Shown here: positions 49,565 to 60,215 of the stretch, one piece after another
Layout of the letters: each line of letters starts with the position of its first letter
How positions within the stretch are numbered: position 1 is the first letter of the stretch
From: Panopea generosa
Taxonomy: Eukaryota; Mollusca; Bivalvia; Adapedonta; Hiatellidae
Length of the DNA stretch: 64,000 nt
Assembly: GCA_029582155.1 (NCBI GenBank)
Contig: CM055900.1
Span: forward strand, 47,752,236-47,816,235
Direction of reading: 5' to 3'
Made by a program: the position numbers and the translations under genes
Notes under the pieces: generated by a model
Told to the model about the DNA's origin: nothing
Databases searched by the model: none
What the model saw: the letters and a program-made list of their open reading frames with translations, nothing else

Positions 49565-52500
49565 CACTCAACCACGGAAGATCCTACCAGAAATAAAATT
49601 ATAAGATGTATATATATATTATGATGTAAGTAAATGGCAAACGTCATTGTTTAGGCAGTATCACTATATATGTTCAATTGTTAGAGCGTTCACGTTTGTG
49701 ACGTTCATGAGCATTGAGCATGTGATGATATTTCTAGTGTTTCTGTTTAAAGTCCTAGTTTTTACACGATGAACATCTGCCTTTTTACAGAGTTTTTTTT
49801 ATACATTAAAGATATAGAATGTCAAATATACACCAGCTTGAAATATATTAAATTATAAAATTGTTTTAAACCATTTGTCGACGTAAGGCACCAACCTTCG
49901 CATCCGTATGCTCCTGTTGACTTTTGTATTTCAACACGAGATCTTGGCGATGTCAATAAAGGACTAAATGAGAATGGCATAAACTCTTCAGTACTGATAG
50001 ATGATGTTCAAACACTTGTAGACGAAACTGATAACGTACCAAGTCAATTCATTGCCGACTTTGATATAGCAAACTATCATACACTGGAGGAGGTATGGTT
50101 GGCCTTTATTTTGTTTATTACTCAAAATTTTATCATATATAAGTAAATTTTTGCAATTTAAAAACAATTCGGTTTTTAAAGGTTTGTATCTTTTGTTTTA
50201 TTATGAGTATGTATCTCATTAGAATATAGTTCGATTACATATATGTATCCCATAGGTGTATAGTTCGATTACATATATGTATCTCATTAGTATATAGTTC
50301 AATTACATTTATGCATATTATTAGTATATAGTTCAATTACATATATGTATTTCATTAGTATATAGTTCAATTTCATATATGTATCTTATTAGTATATACT
50401 TTGATTGCATATATGTATCTCATTAATATATACTTCGATTACATATATGTATCTCATTAGTATACAGTTCAATTACATATATGTATCTCATTAGTATACA
50501 GTTCAATTACATATATGTATCTCATTAATATATACTTCGATTACATATATGTATCTCATTAGTATACAGTTCAATTACATATTTGTATCGTATTAGTGTA
50601 TAGTTCGATTACATATATGTGTCTCATTAGTGTATACTTCGATTACATACATGTATCTGATTAGTGTTTAGTTCAATTACATGTTTTTATCTTATTAGTA
50701 TATAATTCAATTACATGTATGTATCTCATTAGTATATAGTTCGATTACATATATTTATATCATTAGTATATAGTTCGATTACATATATGTATCTCATTAG
50801 TATATACTTCGATAACATATATGTATCTCATTAGTATATAGTTCAATTACATATATGTATCTCATTACTATAGAGTTTGGTCACATATATGTATCTCATT
50901 AGTGTATACTTCGATTACATACATGTATCTCATTAATGTATAGTTCAATTACATAATTTATATTTATCTCATTAGTATATTGTTCAATTACATATATGTA
51001 ACACATTAGTATATAGTTCAATTACATACATGTATCTCATTAGTTTATAGGCTAATTACATATATGTATCGCATAAGTGTATAGTTCAATAACATATATG
51101 TATCTAATAAGTGTATACTTCGATTACATATATATATATCTCATTTTATATAGTTATATTACATATATGTATATCATTAGTGTATAGTTCAATTACATAT
51201 ATGTATCTCATTAGTGTTTAGTTCGATAACAAATATGTATCTTATTTTATATAGTTCGATAACAGATATTTATCTTATTAGTGTTTAGTTCGATAACATA
51301 TATATATCTCATTAGTGTATAGTTCGGTTACATTTATGTATCTCATTAGTATAGTGTTCGATTACATATATGTATCTCATTAGTGTATACTTCGGTTACA
51401 TTTATGTATCTCATTAGTATAAGTTCGATTACATATATATATCTCATTAGTGTATTGTTCAGTTAAATTTATGTATCTCATTAGTATATACTTCGATTAC
51501 ATAAATGTATCTCATAAGTGTATAGTTTGTTTACATATATGTATCTCATTAGTGTATATTTCGATTACATATATGTATCTCATTAGTGTATAGTTTGATT
51601 ACATACATGTATCTCTTTAGTGTATATTTGGATTACAAATATGTATTTTATTAGTGTATAGTTCGATTACATATATGTATCTCATTAGTGTATACTTTGA
51701 TTACATATATGTATCTCATCAGTGTATAGTTCAATTACATAATTTATGTTTATCTCATTAGTATATTGTTTAATTACATATATGTAACACATTAGTTTAT
51801 AGTTCAATTACATACATGTATCTCATTAGTATATAGTTCTATTACATATATGTATATCATAAGTGTATAGTTCAATAACATATATGTATCTAATAAGTGT
51901 ATACTTCGATTACATATATATATCTCGTTTAATATAGCTATATTACATATATGTATCTCATTAGTGTATAGTTCAATTACATATATGTATCTCATTAATG
52001 TTTAGTTCGATAACAAATATGTATCTCATTTTATATAGTTCGATAACAGATATTTATCTTATTATTGTTTAGTTCGATAACATATATGTATCTCATTAGT
52101 GTATAGTTCGGTTAAATTTATGTATCTCATTAGTATATTGTTTTATTACATATATGTATCTCATTAGTGTATACTTAGGTTACATTTATGTATCTCATTA
52201 GTATAAGTTTGATTACATGTATGTATCTCATTAGTGTATTGTTCGATTACATAAATATATCTCATTAGTGTATAGTTTGTTTACATATATGTATCTCATT
52301 AGAGTATTCTTCGATTACGTATATGTATGTCATGAGTGTATACTTTGATTACATATATATATCTCATTACTATATAGTTTGATTACATATATGTATCTCA
52401 TTAGTGTATACTTCGATTTCATATATGTATCTCATTAGTGTATACTTCGATTACATACATGTATCTCATTAGTGTATAGTTCAATTACATATATTTATCT

Positions 52501-55500
52501 CATTTGTGTATAGTTCAATTACATATTTGTAACACATTAGTATATAGTTCAATTACATACATGTATCTCATTAGTGTAAAGTTCGATAACATATAATTAT
52601 GTATATCTCATTTGTATATAATTCGATTACATATATTTGTCTCCATTAGTATATAGTTCAATTGCCTATATGTATGTCATAAGTGTATAGGTCGATAACA
52701 TATATGTATCTAATAAGTGTATACTTCGATTACTTATTTATATCTCATTTTATATAGTTTTATTACATATATGTATCTCATTAGTGTTTAGTTCGATAAC
52801 ATATATGTATCTCATTTTGTATAGTTCGGTTACATTTATGTATCTCGTTAGTGTATACTTCGTTTAGATAAATGTATCTCATTAGTGTTTAGTTTGTTTA
52901 CATATATGTATCTCATTAGTGTATATTTCGATTACATATATGTATCTCATTAGTGTACAGTTTGATTACAGATATGTATCTCATTAGTGTATATTTGGAT
53001 TACAAATATGTATTTTATTAGTGTATAGTTCGATTACATATATGTATCTCATTAGTGTATAGTTTGGTTACAGATATGTATCTCATTAGTGTATAGTTTG
53101 ATTACATATATGTATCTCATTAGTGTATAGTTCGATAACATATATGTATCTTATTAGTGTATAGTTTTCGATTACATATATGCATCGCATTAGTATATAC
53201 TCGTAGTTCTATTACATAAATGCACCACATTATCGTATAGTTCGATTACATATACGTATCACATTAGTATATAGTTCGATTACATATATGTATCTCATTA
53301 TTGTACAGTTCGATTACATATATGTATCACATTAGTGTATTGTTTGATTACATAAATGTATTTCATTAGTGTACAGTTCGGTTACATAATATACGAGTAC
53401 AACAGTATTTATTATACATTCTAACGGAATCCAAATTGTCATTAAATATAAATCATATGTTGTCCTTGTACACAGAAGTAGTATTACGATTGTAAATATT
53501 ACAGATTCATGCCTGGATCGGTAATACAACTCACGCTTATTCACATATTGCTTCAGAGTTTATTGCTGCGACATCAACAGAGAAAAGAGCTTTACTGGGA
53601 ATCAAGGTTTGTTTGCTGAATCACTTAAATGTAGATGAGTTTATGCACGAGAGATTCTGATCATTGTTTTTTGGGGGATTTGAACGATTAGCATAATTTT
53701 TTTTTATGTACCATACAGCCAGGACTGTGCGCCTATGGACATTGTGTTTTTTTTCCGAGGCTAAAAACAGGCTCAAGGCAAACGGCAATATTAACTTATT
53801 ACAAACAGTTATGGTGAATATGACTCCAGTTTCTACTTAACCAATTAATCAGCCTCACTTTAACAGATGTGGGAACACTAAGCAGGTGTATAGACATAAT
53901 TAGAGTTTGATCACCTGACTTACACATACCGATTCTTCAATTAGTTTGCCTGTATATGGCACTAAATAATTGGTAATAAGGACATGCGTGGTGTATACTT
54001 GGTGCATTAATAATATAAATACAACAAAATGAACTTCTAATTTTCAACATTCACGAGATAAATATGAACATGCAATGGGCTAAGCTTATTAAACACTGAG
54101 GAGTCACTTAATTTACAGGTTGATTTTTCATTCTCACAGATAGATATATATCCGGGTCTAGATAGACCCGCGTTTTGGATACAGGGTGGACTGCATGCAC
54201 GTGAATGGATCGGTCCAGCAACTATCATGTATATTGCAACACAGGTACGAATAATAATATTTGTGTCCTAGTCTACACATAAATGTACATATCTATGTGT
54301 AAACTATTAATCATTCTGGTTAAACTAGGCATAAGTGATTATACTCATCCAATAATAACATACATATATATATATGCATAATTTACTTTGCCTCATTCGC
54401 GTTAAATAAAAACATAATTCACGTTGCCAAATATACAATTATTATACTTAACTCTATGTCCGAATGATTCATTTAGTAGTTTATCCCGCCAAGCAGGCTG
54501 GCGCATGGGATTTTCAAAAATATATCCTATGGCAGTTACAGATGTTTCAGATAGGCATGCGGGCTGTAGAATGGGCAGTAGAGCTCTTCACATTGGTAGT
54601 AAAAATTGAAACGTTAATTGCAGCATGTCATTAGAATGGAATTATTTTGTCTGCCTTTTTGACATCATGTCAGCAAAAAACACACGAATTGAAATATCAG
54701 TCGACCAGCTTGTCAGCGGAAAGAAACTGTAATTTGACCAACTCGAATTTACAATTCAGTTTATCCGATCACTGAATCGACTGAACATAATGCATACTCA
54801 TTTGGTTGATGATACAATTGATAGATAAGACTAATATGTTCATAACAGATGATCGACGGATACAACAAACACGACGTTGATGTAATGGGCATCTTGGATA
54901 AGTACATCTGGTACATCCTACCGGTAGCTAACCCAGATGGATACGTATACACATGGACACAGGTAATGTATTTCGTTCGTTTTCTGGATCGTGCGATTGG
55001 TGGAAATTTGGCCGAGGTACGACCAATTGGTTATGTTTGCTACGATCTCCATTTGTGATCGTACACTGCGATTGTTCTTAAGACTTGTGGTAAGTCATCG
55101 TACGGTTGGTGGTACGCATGGTCGTACGATCACCATTCGTGACACAGGTCGCTCAATCAAATACAAAGGCTCAATATTGTGCGTCAGTCGGAGCAGTTCG
55201 TGGAACATGCACGGTTCAATGCGTATGTAGTTGGTGAAATCGCCTTGTGACTCCCTCTCTAATTCCCGCATCAGATAGGCGTAGTTGCTGTAGAAGGACC
55301 GCCTCTCGATCCAGGGATGAAACCAGTACTGGCACTCTTCTTCTCTCTTGGCGCTTGTTTCTTTGTCGGAGAAGTACGGTTGCGGCCATAGCACCAAGCT
55401 GTTGTTGTTGCTCCATCTGCAGTCGGACCAACAAAAGTTTTCAGCGCCACTGGTACACCCGTTATAGCGATATGCTCTCTTTGAATGTCGTAGAGGAAAG

Positions 55501-58500
55501 TGTCATAAACGCCAGAAGCCACTCCAAGTATACTGATCTGCGAGCTAAAGACTGGTGGTACCACCAATCGTAAGGTCGTGCAACCAGTCGGGACAGGTCG
55601 TGGCTGGTCGCACTACCGATTGCAAGGTCTTACGTCAGGTGGCAGCACCAATCGTCAGGGGGCAGGACCAGTAGCACGACCAATCGTGCGACTACTTAAA
55701 TAGCAAATATAGCAACTCTTAAGCATTAGCAGACAATCATGTCAATAAATCGCCCTTAATCGTAAAACTTGCATCATTAATATTAAATTATATAAATGTT
55801 GCATAATGCTGGTTTTAAAATACTGTTATAAAATTCTTAAAAAAATAGAAAGGTTATTCCCTTGTTTTTTTAATCATACCGATACAACTGATGGTAATAT
55901 AATATTTGTATTTTACGAAAACGAAAAAAAAACATTTTAAGAGAGATGCCGCTTTCCTTATAGAAACGAAATAATACCAAGTATCTGTACACATACTGGG
56001 GTATTATAACTTCATATCTATATTGTGTCGAATGAATGATAGAAAACCTTCGGTGGCAGTTAATACTAATGATATAAAATAAGGACATGACAATAAATAT
56101 ACGGCAATACAACAAAAGTACATAACATTGCTTGTCGATATGTAATTTAAACAAATAATCGTTATTCATATTTTGTTCTAATTGTATTTATTTAGAATGC
56201 GTTTAGAATACGATCCTTGACTGATCAGGTATTTAACATGTTGTAGTATCAACCAGAAACTCTCAGACTAAACAGTCAAATGAGGTCAACATTGATATTT
56301 TCTGTCTTATACCACATTATGTCCAAACAATACTATTCTACTCTGTTTTGTTATGTTATTAAAAAACAAGGAAATGTCAATTTGTAATTTTTAGAATATT
56401 TTCTCAGTATGTTAAAACCAGCGTTACGCCATAAGTTTTATCATTCAATAATTGTTAACATATCATTTCAAAATGAGCCAAAAGCTATGCCACATGTCTT
56501 CGAATTGCACAATGTTATTGCAATTGTTATAAATAACTTATAATGACATGTAAGGCAATAATAAAAAAGTCATATGCTTTTTCTTGAACGTTTGAATACA
56601 AGATTTCCTTTTCATTTGAATGACTAAGAAAATACCTCTTGTAATATTACACAAAAAAAACGTTACAGGACCGCATGTGGTCATTTCTAAATGATCGATG
56701 GATGATGTTATCCTTAATTACGTTTAAGCTTACATTGATGTGTATTACGTTTAAGCTTACATTGATGTGTATTACGTTTAAGCTTACATTGATGTGTATT
56801 AAAGCTTACATTGATGTGTATGACGTTTAACCTTACATTGATGTGTATTACGTTTAAGCTTACTTGATTTGTATTACGTTTAAGCTTACATTAATGTGTA
56901 TTTAAGGTTACATTGATGTGTATTACGTTTTAGCTTACATTGATGTGTATTACGTTTAAGCTTACATTGATGTGTATTACGTTTAAAACGAAGAATTAAT
57001 AAATATATCTAATTTATTGACATTGTCTCTACAGAGGGACCCGGAGCGAGTACCAACCCGTGTTCAAACCTCTACAAAGGTCCATTTGTGTTTTCGGAAC
57101 CGGAGACGTTTGGTGTTGCCAGCTTCAAACAAACAATCAGTAATCTTCCGGGATCTTCCGGGATTTATAGATTTCCACAGCTACAGCGAAATGTGGATGA
57201 CACCTTGGGGTTATAACAAAAGGTCTCCTCGTGACTTCTTTGTTCAGGTCTGCAAGCATTTCCACCATATAAGTTTAACGCAATTATTGGCCTTCTGATT
57301 CACCAACATTTACTTAAATACTTAAAAGAATATTTCTAAGAAAAGCAGCCAGGGGATCATGCTGTATACTGACTCCAGTAAAACTGTAAATTGATTCAGT
57401 GATATTGATAATATTATAGTAAGTAGACATGTAACGAAGCAGTCAAACCTGAGTTATTAAGGATCTGAGTGAAGTTTTTAAAAATGGTAGAGTAGCAGAA
57501 GCCACACATAATCCGGGTATGTGTATTTTTGTATTATATATTGAATTAACATTCGACATAAAATCTATTCAGCAATTCAAAATAAAAAAAATGCTAATAG
57601 CCTACAAATATTTCAAAAGAAAAAATGTCCTATCCGCTGGAGAACCATTCATATGCATACATAATAAATGTGATTTCAATGATCCATGAATGAAAAGGGC
57701 ATGTTTATCATAATGCTAAAATAAATTATAATAGCAATATATCTTATTTTATTATCCATCTGAAATAGCTATTCCAATCAGTTTCGAGCATTTGTACCAC
57801 GTGACTGTACATAACAAATCGTTATTGTACACATTAAACCGGAAGCGTCACGAAAATATGGCTTAACTCTAGAATGTTTACACAATATTTTTCATGGAAC
57901 TGTAGGAATAACTACATCATACAATCTAAGAAAAAATAGTAATTATTCGTTATTAAATACTAGAACTCAATTATTTAGAAATTCTTTTGTTTCATCATGT
58001 ATTTCTTCTTAGAGTAATCTTCTGGAGCACTTACGCATTTTATGAAACTCTACCATCATTTAAACGCAAGCTTATGAATCATTTGTTTAAACCAACCAAA
58101 ATACCATGTTTTTATTTAACAGATCCTCGTAAATTATCTATTTTTCATGCACGTTTAGGAAATGGTTGCAGTAACCTAAATTATGATTTATTTTTCAACA
58201 AATTAAAATTATATTCAACTTGTGAACAATGTGGGCATGAAAAAGAGGATGCCGCACATTTTCTATTTCATGCAATGTCCTTATTTTTGAAATGATCGAC
58301 TTCGTCTCTTTCACGTCACCCTCATCGTTTAAGTGTTAAAACCCTGTTACACGGAAGAGATGGTATTTCAGACGATGTGTTATATTAAAGACACTAAGCG
58401 TTTTGATAAACAATAGATCATATTAAGTTTTAGCACTTACCTCAAGGTGGAGCCCATCATTTAGGTCATCATCGGAAACGTATATTTAAACAATATATCC

Positions 58501-59940
58501 TATTTTATTTTTTATTTTTGTTTCATATATGACTGTTTTATTGCCATGTTGGTTGTTTTTGTAAATAATTTGTTGTTGGGAGAAGCGGACTTATGTTGGA
58601 TAACTTGTGGCCCAACTCTTTTGCTACTACATGTATTCGAAAAGCAATAAAATATGTTTAAAGTTTAGAGTAAATATTAGGTTATTAAATTAATAAAATC
58701 AATAATTAATGAATGACATTGAGTTTTTGTTACTGACTAGTCCAATGTCATAACATAATTATGTGTGTTAATTGTGTTTTTTATTATGATTATTGTAGGC
58801 CAGACACTATAGACTTAAGAGAGAAAAATCTCCTGAAGTCATTAGACAACATAATTTTCTTATACTATCATCTGCTGTGTCAAATTATATTTTATTTCTG
58901 TTTGATTTTTGTTTTAGCTCGAGCTACAATCTATAATCTGTTTAGAATGGTGTGTCCCTTTAAAATTAATGTATATATGTGTATTCGGTGAATAGGAAAA
59001 GAAAGTATACATACCTATAAACGTCGACAGGTCAAGGAACAAAAAATGTATTGCATATAAATTTTGTATATTTGTTGAATCAAAAAACAAACATCTTATT
59101 CATTTCAAAGCAAAACAATAAGAAAAAATCAGTTCATTTTTCCATCACATGAGTAAACTTTGTCAATAATGAAATAATTTCAAAAACCAAAATGTATGCT
59201 TTCTTTTTCAATTCAGTGTATATATATGAATGTATGTTACAACTTGACTGATATATATAATTGTACGGTTTGTTGAGGGATGGCCCACCCCGACCCTCAC
59301 ATACCTATTACGGGGTGATTAAATGAATCACTTTTCAGTGATTGAAATTAAAAAAAAAAAAAAAAAAAAAAATGATTATTGTAGGCATATATTATATTAG
59401 TTGTGCGTGTTTAAGATAATTTTAGTATGATTTTTTTTTGCAGAATCAAGGTTCAATACTGGCTACCAACGCTATAGAATGTGTACATGGAAAGTTATAC
59501 AAACATGGAACGATCGCGAATACAATATGCAAGTTATATAAATAATAATGTCTACGTTCAAAGTAAACGCGTTGCTATAGCTTATGTTGTCAAAGATCAA
59601 CGGACTTAATTCTTGACATGAATTAAATAATATTCTTGTCAGACCACTTAATTATTTTTAATAACCATCGCCGAAAGGTATTTGGCAATATGTTCATTTT
59701 AAACAATATATGAAATTTAAATGATATGACTTTTTTAAGCAAATTTTACTGTTTAACTTTGTTTTCTTTTCAGATTTAGTAACCGGTGATATCATCGACT
59801 GGGCGTATGATACAGCAGAGGTAACATTTGCTTATGCTGTGGAACTACGCGATACAGGTCGATATGCATTCCTTCTTCCCGCCAAACAGATCGTTCCCAC
59901 GACAGAGGAAACGCTACATGCACTAACAGCCCTGACTTAA
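47497..59940 (+). CDS. Procarboxypeptidase A-like metallopeptidase (M14A), nine exons seen, probably inactivated
   Basis: Secreted zinc carboxypeptidase that would remove C-terminal hydrophobic residues after propeptide cleavage. Coding exons: 47497-47579, 48535-48607, 49888-50092, 53505-53606, 54140-54244, 54849-54962, 57035-57247, 59444-59528, 59774-59940. They give a signal peptide ([19 protein letters not shown]), the propeptide (HKVIRVIP...LIDDVQ), the zinc ligands HAREW and [16 protein letters not shown], Tyr248, Ile255 (A-type pocket) and the catalytic Glu in ELRDTGRY. Defects: neither intron 2 nor intron 6 joins compatible phases. The missing parts should hold the propeptide LDFW region and the DRMWRK...DPNRNW exon with Arg127, Asn144 and Arg145. 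Exon 7 also carries a 10-bp tandem duplication that shifts the frame. Introns 1 and 8 have GC donors. About 378 residues are recognisable, against roughly 420 expected. The family call is firm. Whether the gene is dead or misassembled is open. Confidence 0.9.
48535..48607 (+). CDS. Carboxypeptidase exon 2 (propeptide start)
   Basis: One base completes Gly28, then 24 codons encode [20 protein letters not shown] and FEDK. Acceptor ATGTTTCAG, donor AAG|GTACGA, phase 0. The next recognised exon starts in phase 2, so a short coding piece is missing after it. Confidence 0.85.
48710..48895 (+). repeat. GGTA/AGTA tetranucleotide microsatellite
   Basis: About 45 imperfect units of (A/G)(G)GTA type, with GAAG interruptions, in intron 2 of the carboxypeptidase gene. 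Confidence 0.95.
49518..49561. repeat. (TA)n microsatellite
   Basis: 22 uninterrupted TA dinucleotides in intron 2 of the carboxypeptidase gene. Confidence 0.97.
49888..50092 (+). CDS. Carboxypeptidase exon 3 (propeptide end, activation segment)
   Basis: Encodes [32 protein letters not shown] and [13 protein letters not shown], the end of the prodomain and the start of the mature enzyme. The acceptor (GACGTAAG) lacks a pyrimidine tract. The first base should complete a Trp codon from the missing upstream piece. Donor GAG|GTATGG. Confidence 0.8.
50200..53390 (+). repeat. 34-bp minisatellite, about 3.2 kb, filling intron 3
   Basis: The unit resembles ATTACATATATGTATCTCAT followed by TAGTGTATAGTTCG, 34 bases, in roughly 90 copies with many substitutions and a few indels. 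A variant carrying GTAACACATTAG recurs at about 51000, 51785 and 52530, so a block of some 745-790 bases has itself been duplicated. The period is not a multiple of three. It occupies nearly all of the intron between carboxypeptidase exons 3 and 4. Confidence 0.95.
53505..53606 (+). CDS. Carboxypeptidase exon 4
   Basis: 34 codons in phase 0, from IHAWIGNT to [10 protein letters not shown]. They correspond to the family segment ending in (E)xRxLxGIK before the first zinc-ligand exon. Acceptor TATTACAG, donor AAG|GTTTGT. Confidence 0.88.
54140..54244 (+). CDS. Carboxypeptidase exon 5 (zinc ligands His69, Glu72)
   Basis: 35 codons encoding [25 protein letters not shown] holds the zinc-binding His and Glu and the substrate-binding Arg71. 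Acceptor TTCTCACAG, donor CAG|GTACGA. Confidence 0.92.
54849..54962 (+). CDS. Carboxypeptidase exon 6
   Basis: 38 codons from [12 protein letters not shown] to [13 protein letters not shown], the conserved strand before the DRMWRK segment. Phase 0 at both ends. The next visible exon begins in phase 1, so an exon is missing in the 2.07 kb intron that follows. Confidence 0.92.
54985..55690 (-). mobile_element. PIF/Harbinger-type transposon remnant in carboxypeptidase intron 6
   Basis: Minus-strand frames encode [18 protein letters not shown] and [20 protein letters not shown] with [19 protein letters not shown] and MFHELL. This is the N-terminal part of a Harbinger (HARBI1-like) transposase, which normally runs (R)YWVHP...R...G.Y..L..EL....F..Y.RM....F..LL. 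The two pieces are in different frames, and the DDE nuclease part is absent. The ends are rich in CGACCAATCG/ACGATTGGT motifs in both orientations, with imperfect terminal repeats (GATCGTGCGATTGGT on the left, AGTCGCACGATTGGT in reverse complement on the right). It looks like an internally deleted, non-autonomous copy. GC content is clearly above the surroundings. Confidence 0.7.
56720..56986 (+). repeat. 27-bp minisatellite
   Basis: About ten units of ACGTTTAAGCTTACATTGAT followed by GTGTATT, some shortened, in intron 6 of the carboxypeptidase gene just upstream of exon 7. Confidence 0.93.
57035..57247 (+). CDS. Carboxypeptidase exon 7 (zinc ligand His196), frame-shifted
   Basis: The first part encodes [20 protein letters not shown] in one frame and the last part [17 protein letters not shown] in another. 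Between them ATCTTCCGGG occurs twice in tandem (57143-57152 and 57153-57162). With one copy the exon would be a single frame. FHSYS holds the third zinc ligand His196 and Tyr198. Acceptor GTCTCTACAG, donor CAG|GTCTGC. Confidence 0.92.
57800..58665 (+). mobile_element. 5'-truncated LINE, C-terminal reverse-transcriptase ORF end and 3' UTR
   Basis: The plus strand encodes [37 protein letters not shown] and [20 protein letters not shown]. This is the C-terminal region of a non-LTR retrotransposon ORF2, with its L...R.G...LN..LF and CxxC...E...HFLF signature. Upstream, [20 protein letters not shown] lies in another frame, so the copy is frame-shifted as well as truncated. The 3' end is TTGGATAACTTGTGGCC followed by AATAAAATATGTTTAAA, shared with 7232-7866. 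It sits sense in intron 7 of the carboxypeptidase gene. Confidence 0.75.
59015..59235 (+). repeat. Dispersed repeat, partner of 63240-63640
   Basis: Shares GTCAA(G/A)GAA, AT(G/T)TATTGCATA, ATTTTGTA(T/C)ATTT, TTGTTGAATCA(A/C)A and AGCAAAACAAT with the copy near the right edge in the same orientation. It also shares a later TATGCTTTCTTTTTC/TATTCTTTCTTTTTC block. It lies in intron 7. Confidence 0.6.
59260..59375 (+). mobile_element. Poly-A-tailed 3' end of a retroelement
   Basis: A conserved TATTACGGGGTGATTAAATG is followed by about 25 A at 59350-59374, as at 28850-28966. It ends about 70 bases upstream of carboxypeptidase exon 8. Confidence 0.5.
59444..59528 (+). CDS. Carboxypeptidase exon 8
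   Basis: 28 codons plus one base: [20 protein letters not shown] and HGTIANTI, then the first base of Tyr248. The donor needed for phase and content is ATAT|GCAAGT, a GC donor. Acceptor TTTTTTTTTGCAG. Confidence 0.88.
59774..59940 (+). CDS. Carboxypeptidase exon 9 (catalytic Glu270)
   Basis: Completes Tyr248, then IIDWAYD with Ile at position 255, and [20 protein letters not shown] with the catalytic Glu. Stop TAA at 59938-59940. Acceptor TTTTCTTTTCAG. Confidence 0.93.
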
Positions 59941-59941
59941 T

Positions 59942-60215
59942 ATACAATCGAACATTGAACCTATTGTAACAACACAATAAACTGCTGCATCGTCCTGTCT
60001 GAATACAAGTTACTTGAAATGACATTTCATGCCCGTCACAGTGACACGTCACGGCGTTCACCGTTAACTAATTAAATATCGTATGTTGTTGCATAACAAA
60101 ACGTTCTAATACAATCAAACAATGAACCTATTGTAAAGATACAATAAATCGATGCCTCTTCCTCTGTTTAAATACAAACTGACGGAACGGGACATTTGTG
60201 ACCGCAAATTACAAC
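59942..60215 (+). repeat. Duplicated 3'-UTR block
   Basis: The first 100 or so bases after the stop (ATACAATCGAACATTGAACC, then TATTGTAA..A.ACAATAAA) recur at about 60108-60215 with about 20% differences. Each copy contains its own AATAAA. Confidence 0.75.
59976..59981 (+). terminator. Polyadenylation signal of the carboxypeptidase gene
   Basis: AATAAA 36 bases after the stop codon, the first candidate in the 3' flank. A second lies at about 60143 in a duplicated copy of the same block. Confidence 0.55.

Noticed and set aside
50200-53390. CRISPR-like array of short repeats
   Set aside because: The sequence is a continuous tandem repeat with no unique spacers, in an intron of an animal gene.
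55247-55573. 108-codon plus-strand frame
   Set aside because: It is the antisense shadow of the Harbinger transposase fragment.
56201-56233. Stretch [11 protein letters not shown] as the missing DRMWRK exon
   Set aside because: Splice-like borders exist, but the phase is wrong, it lacks the Trp and the NRNW segment, and the resemblance is minimal.
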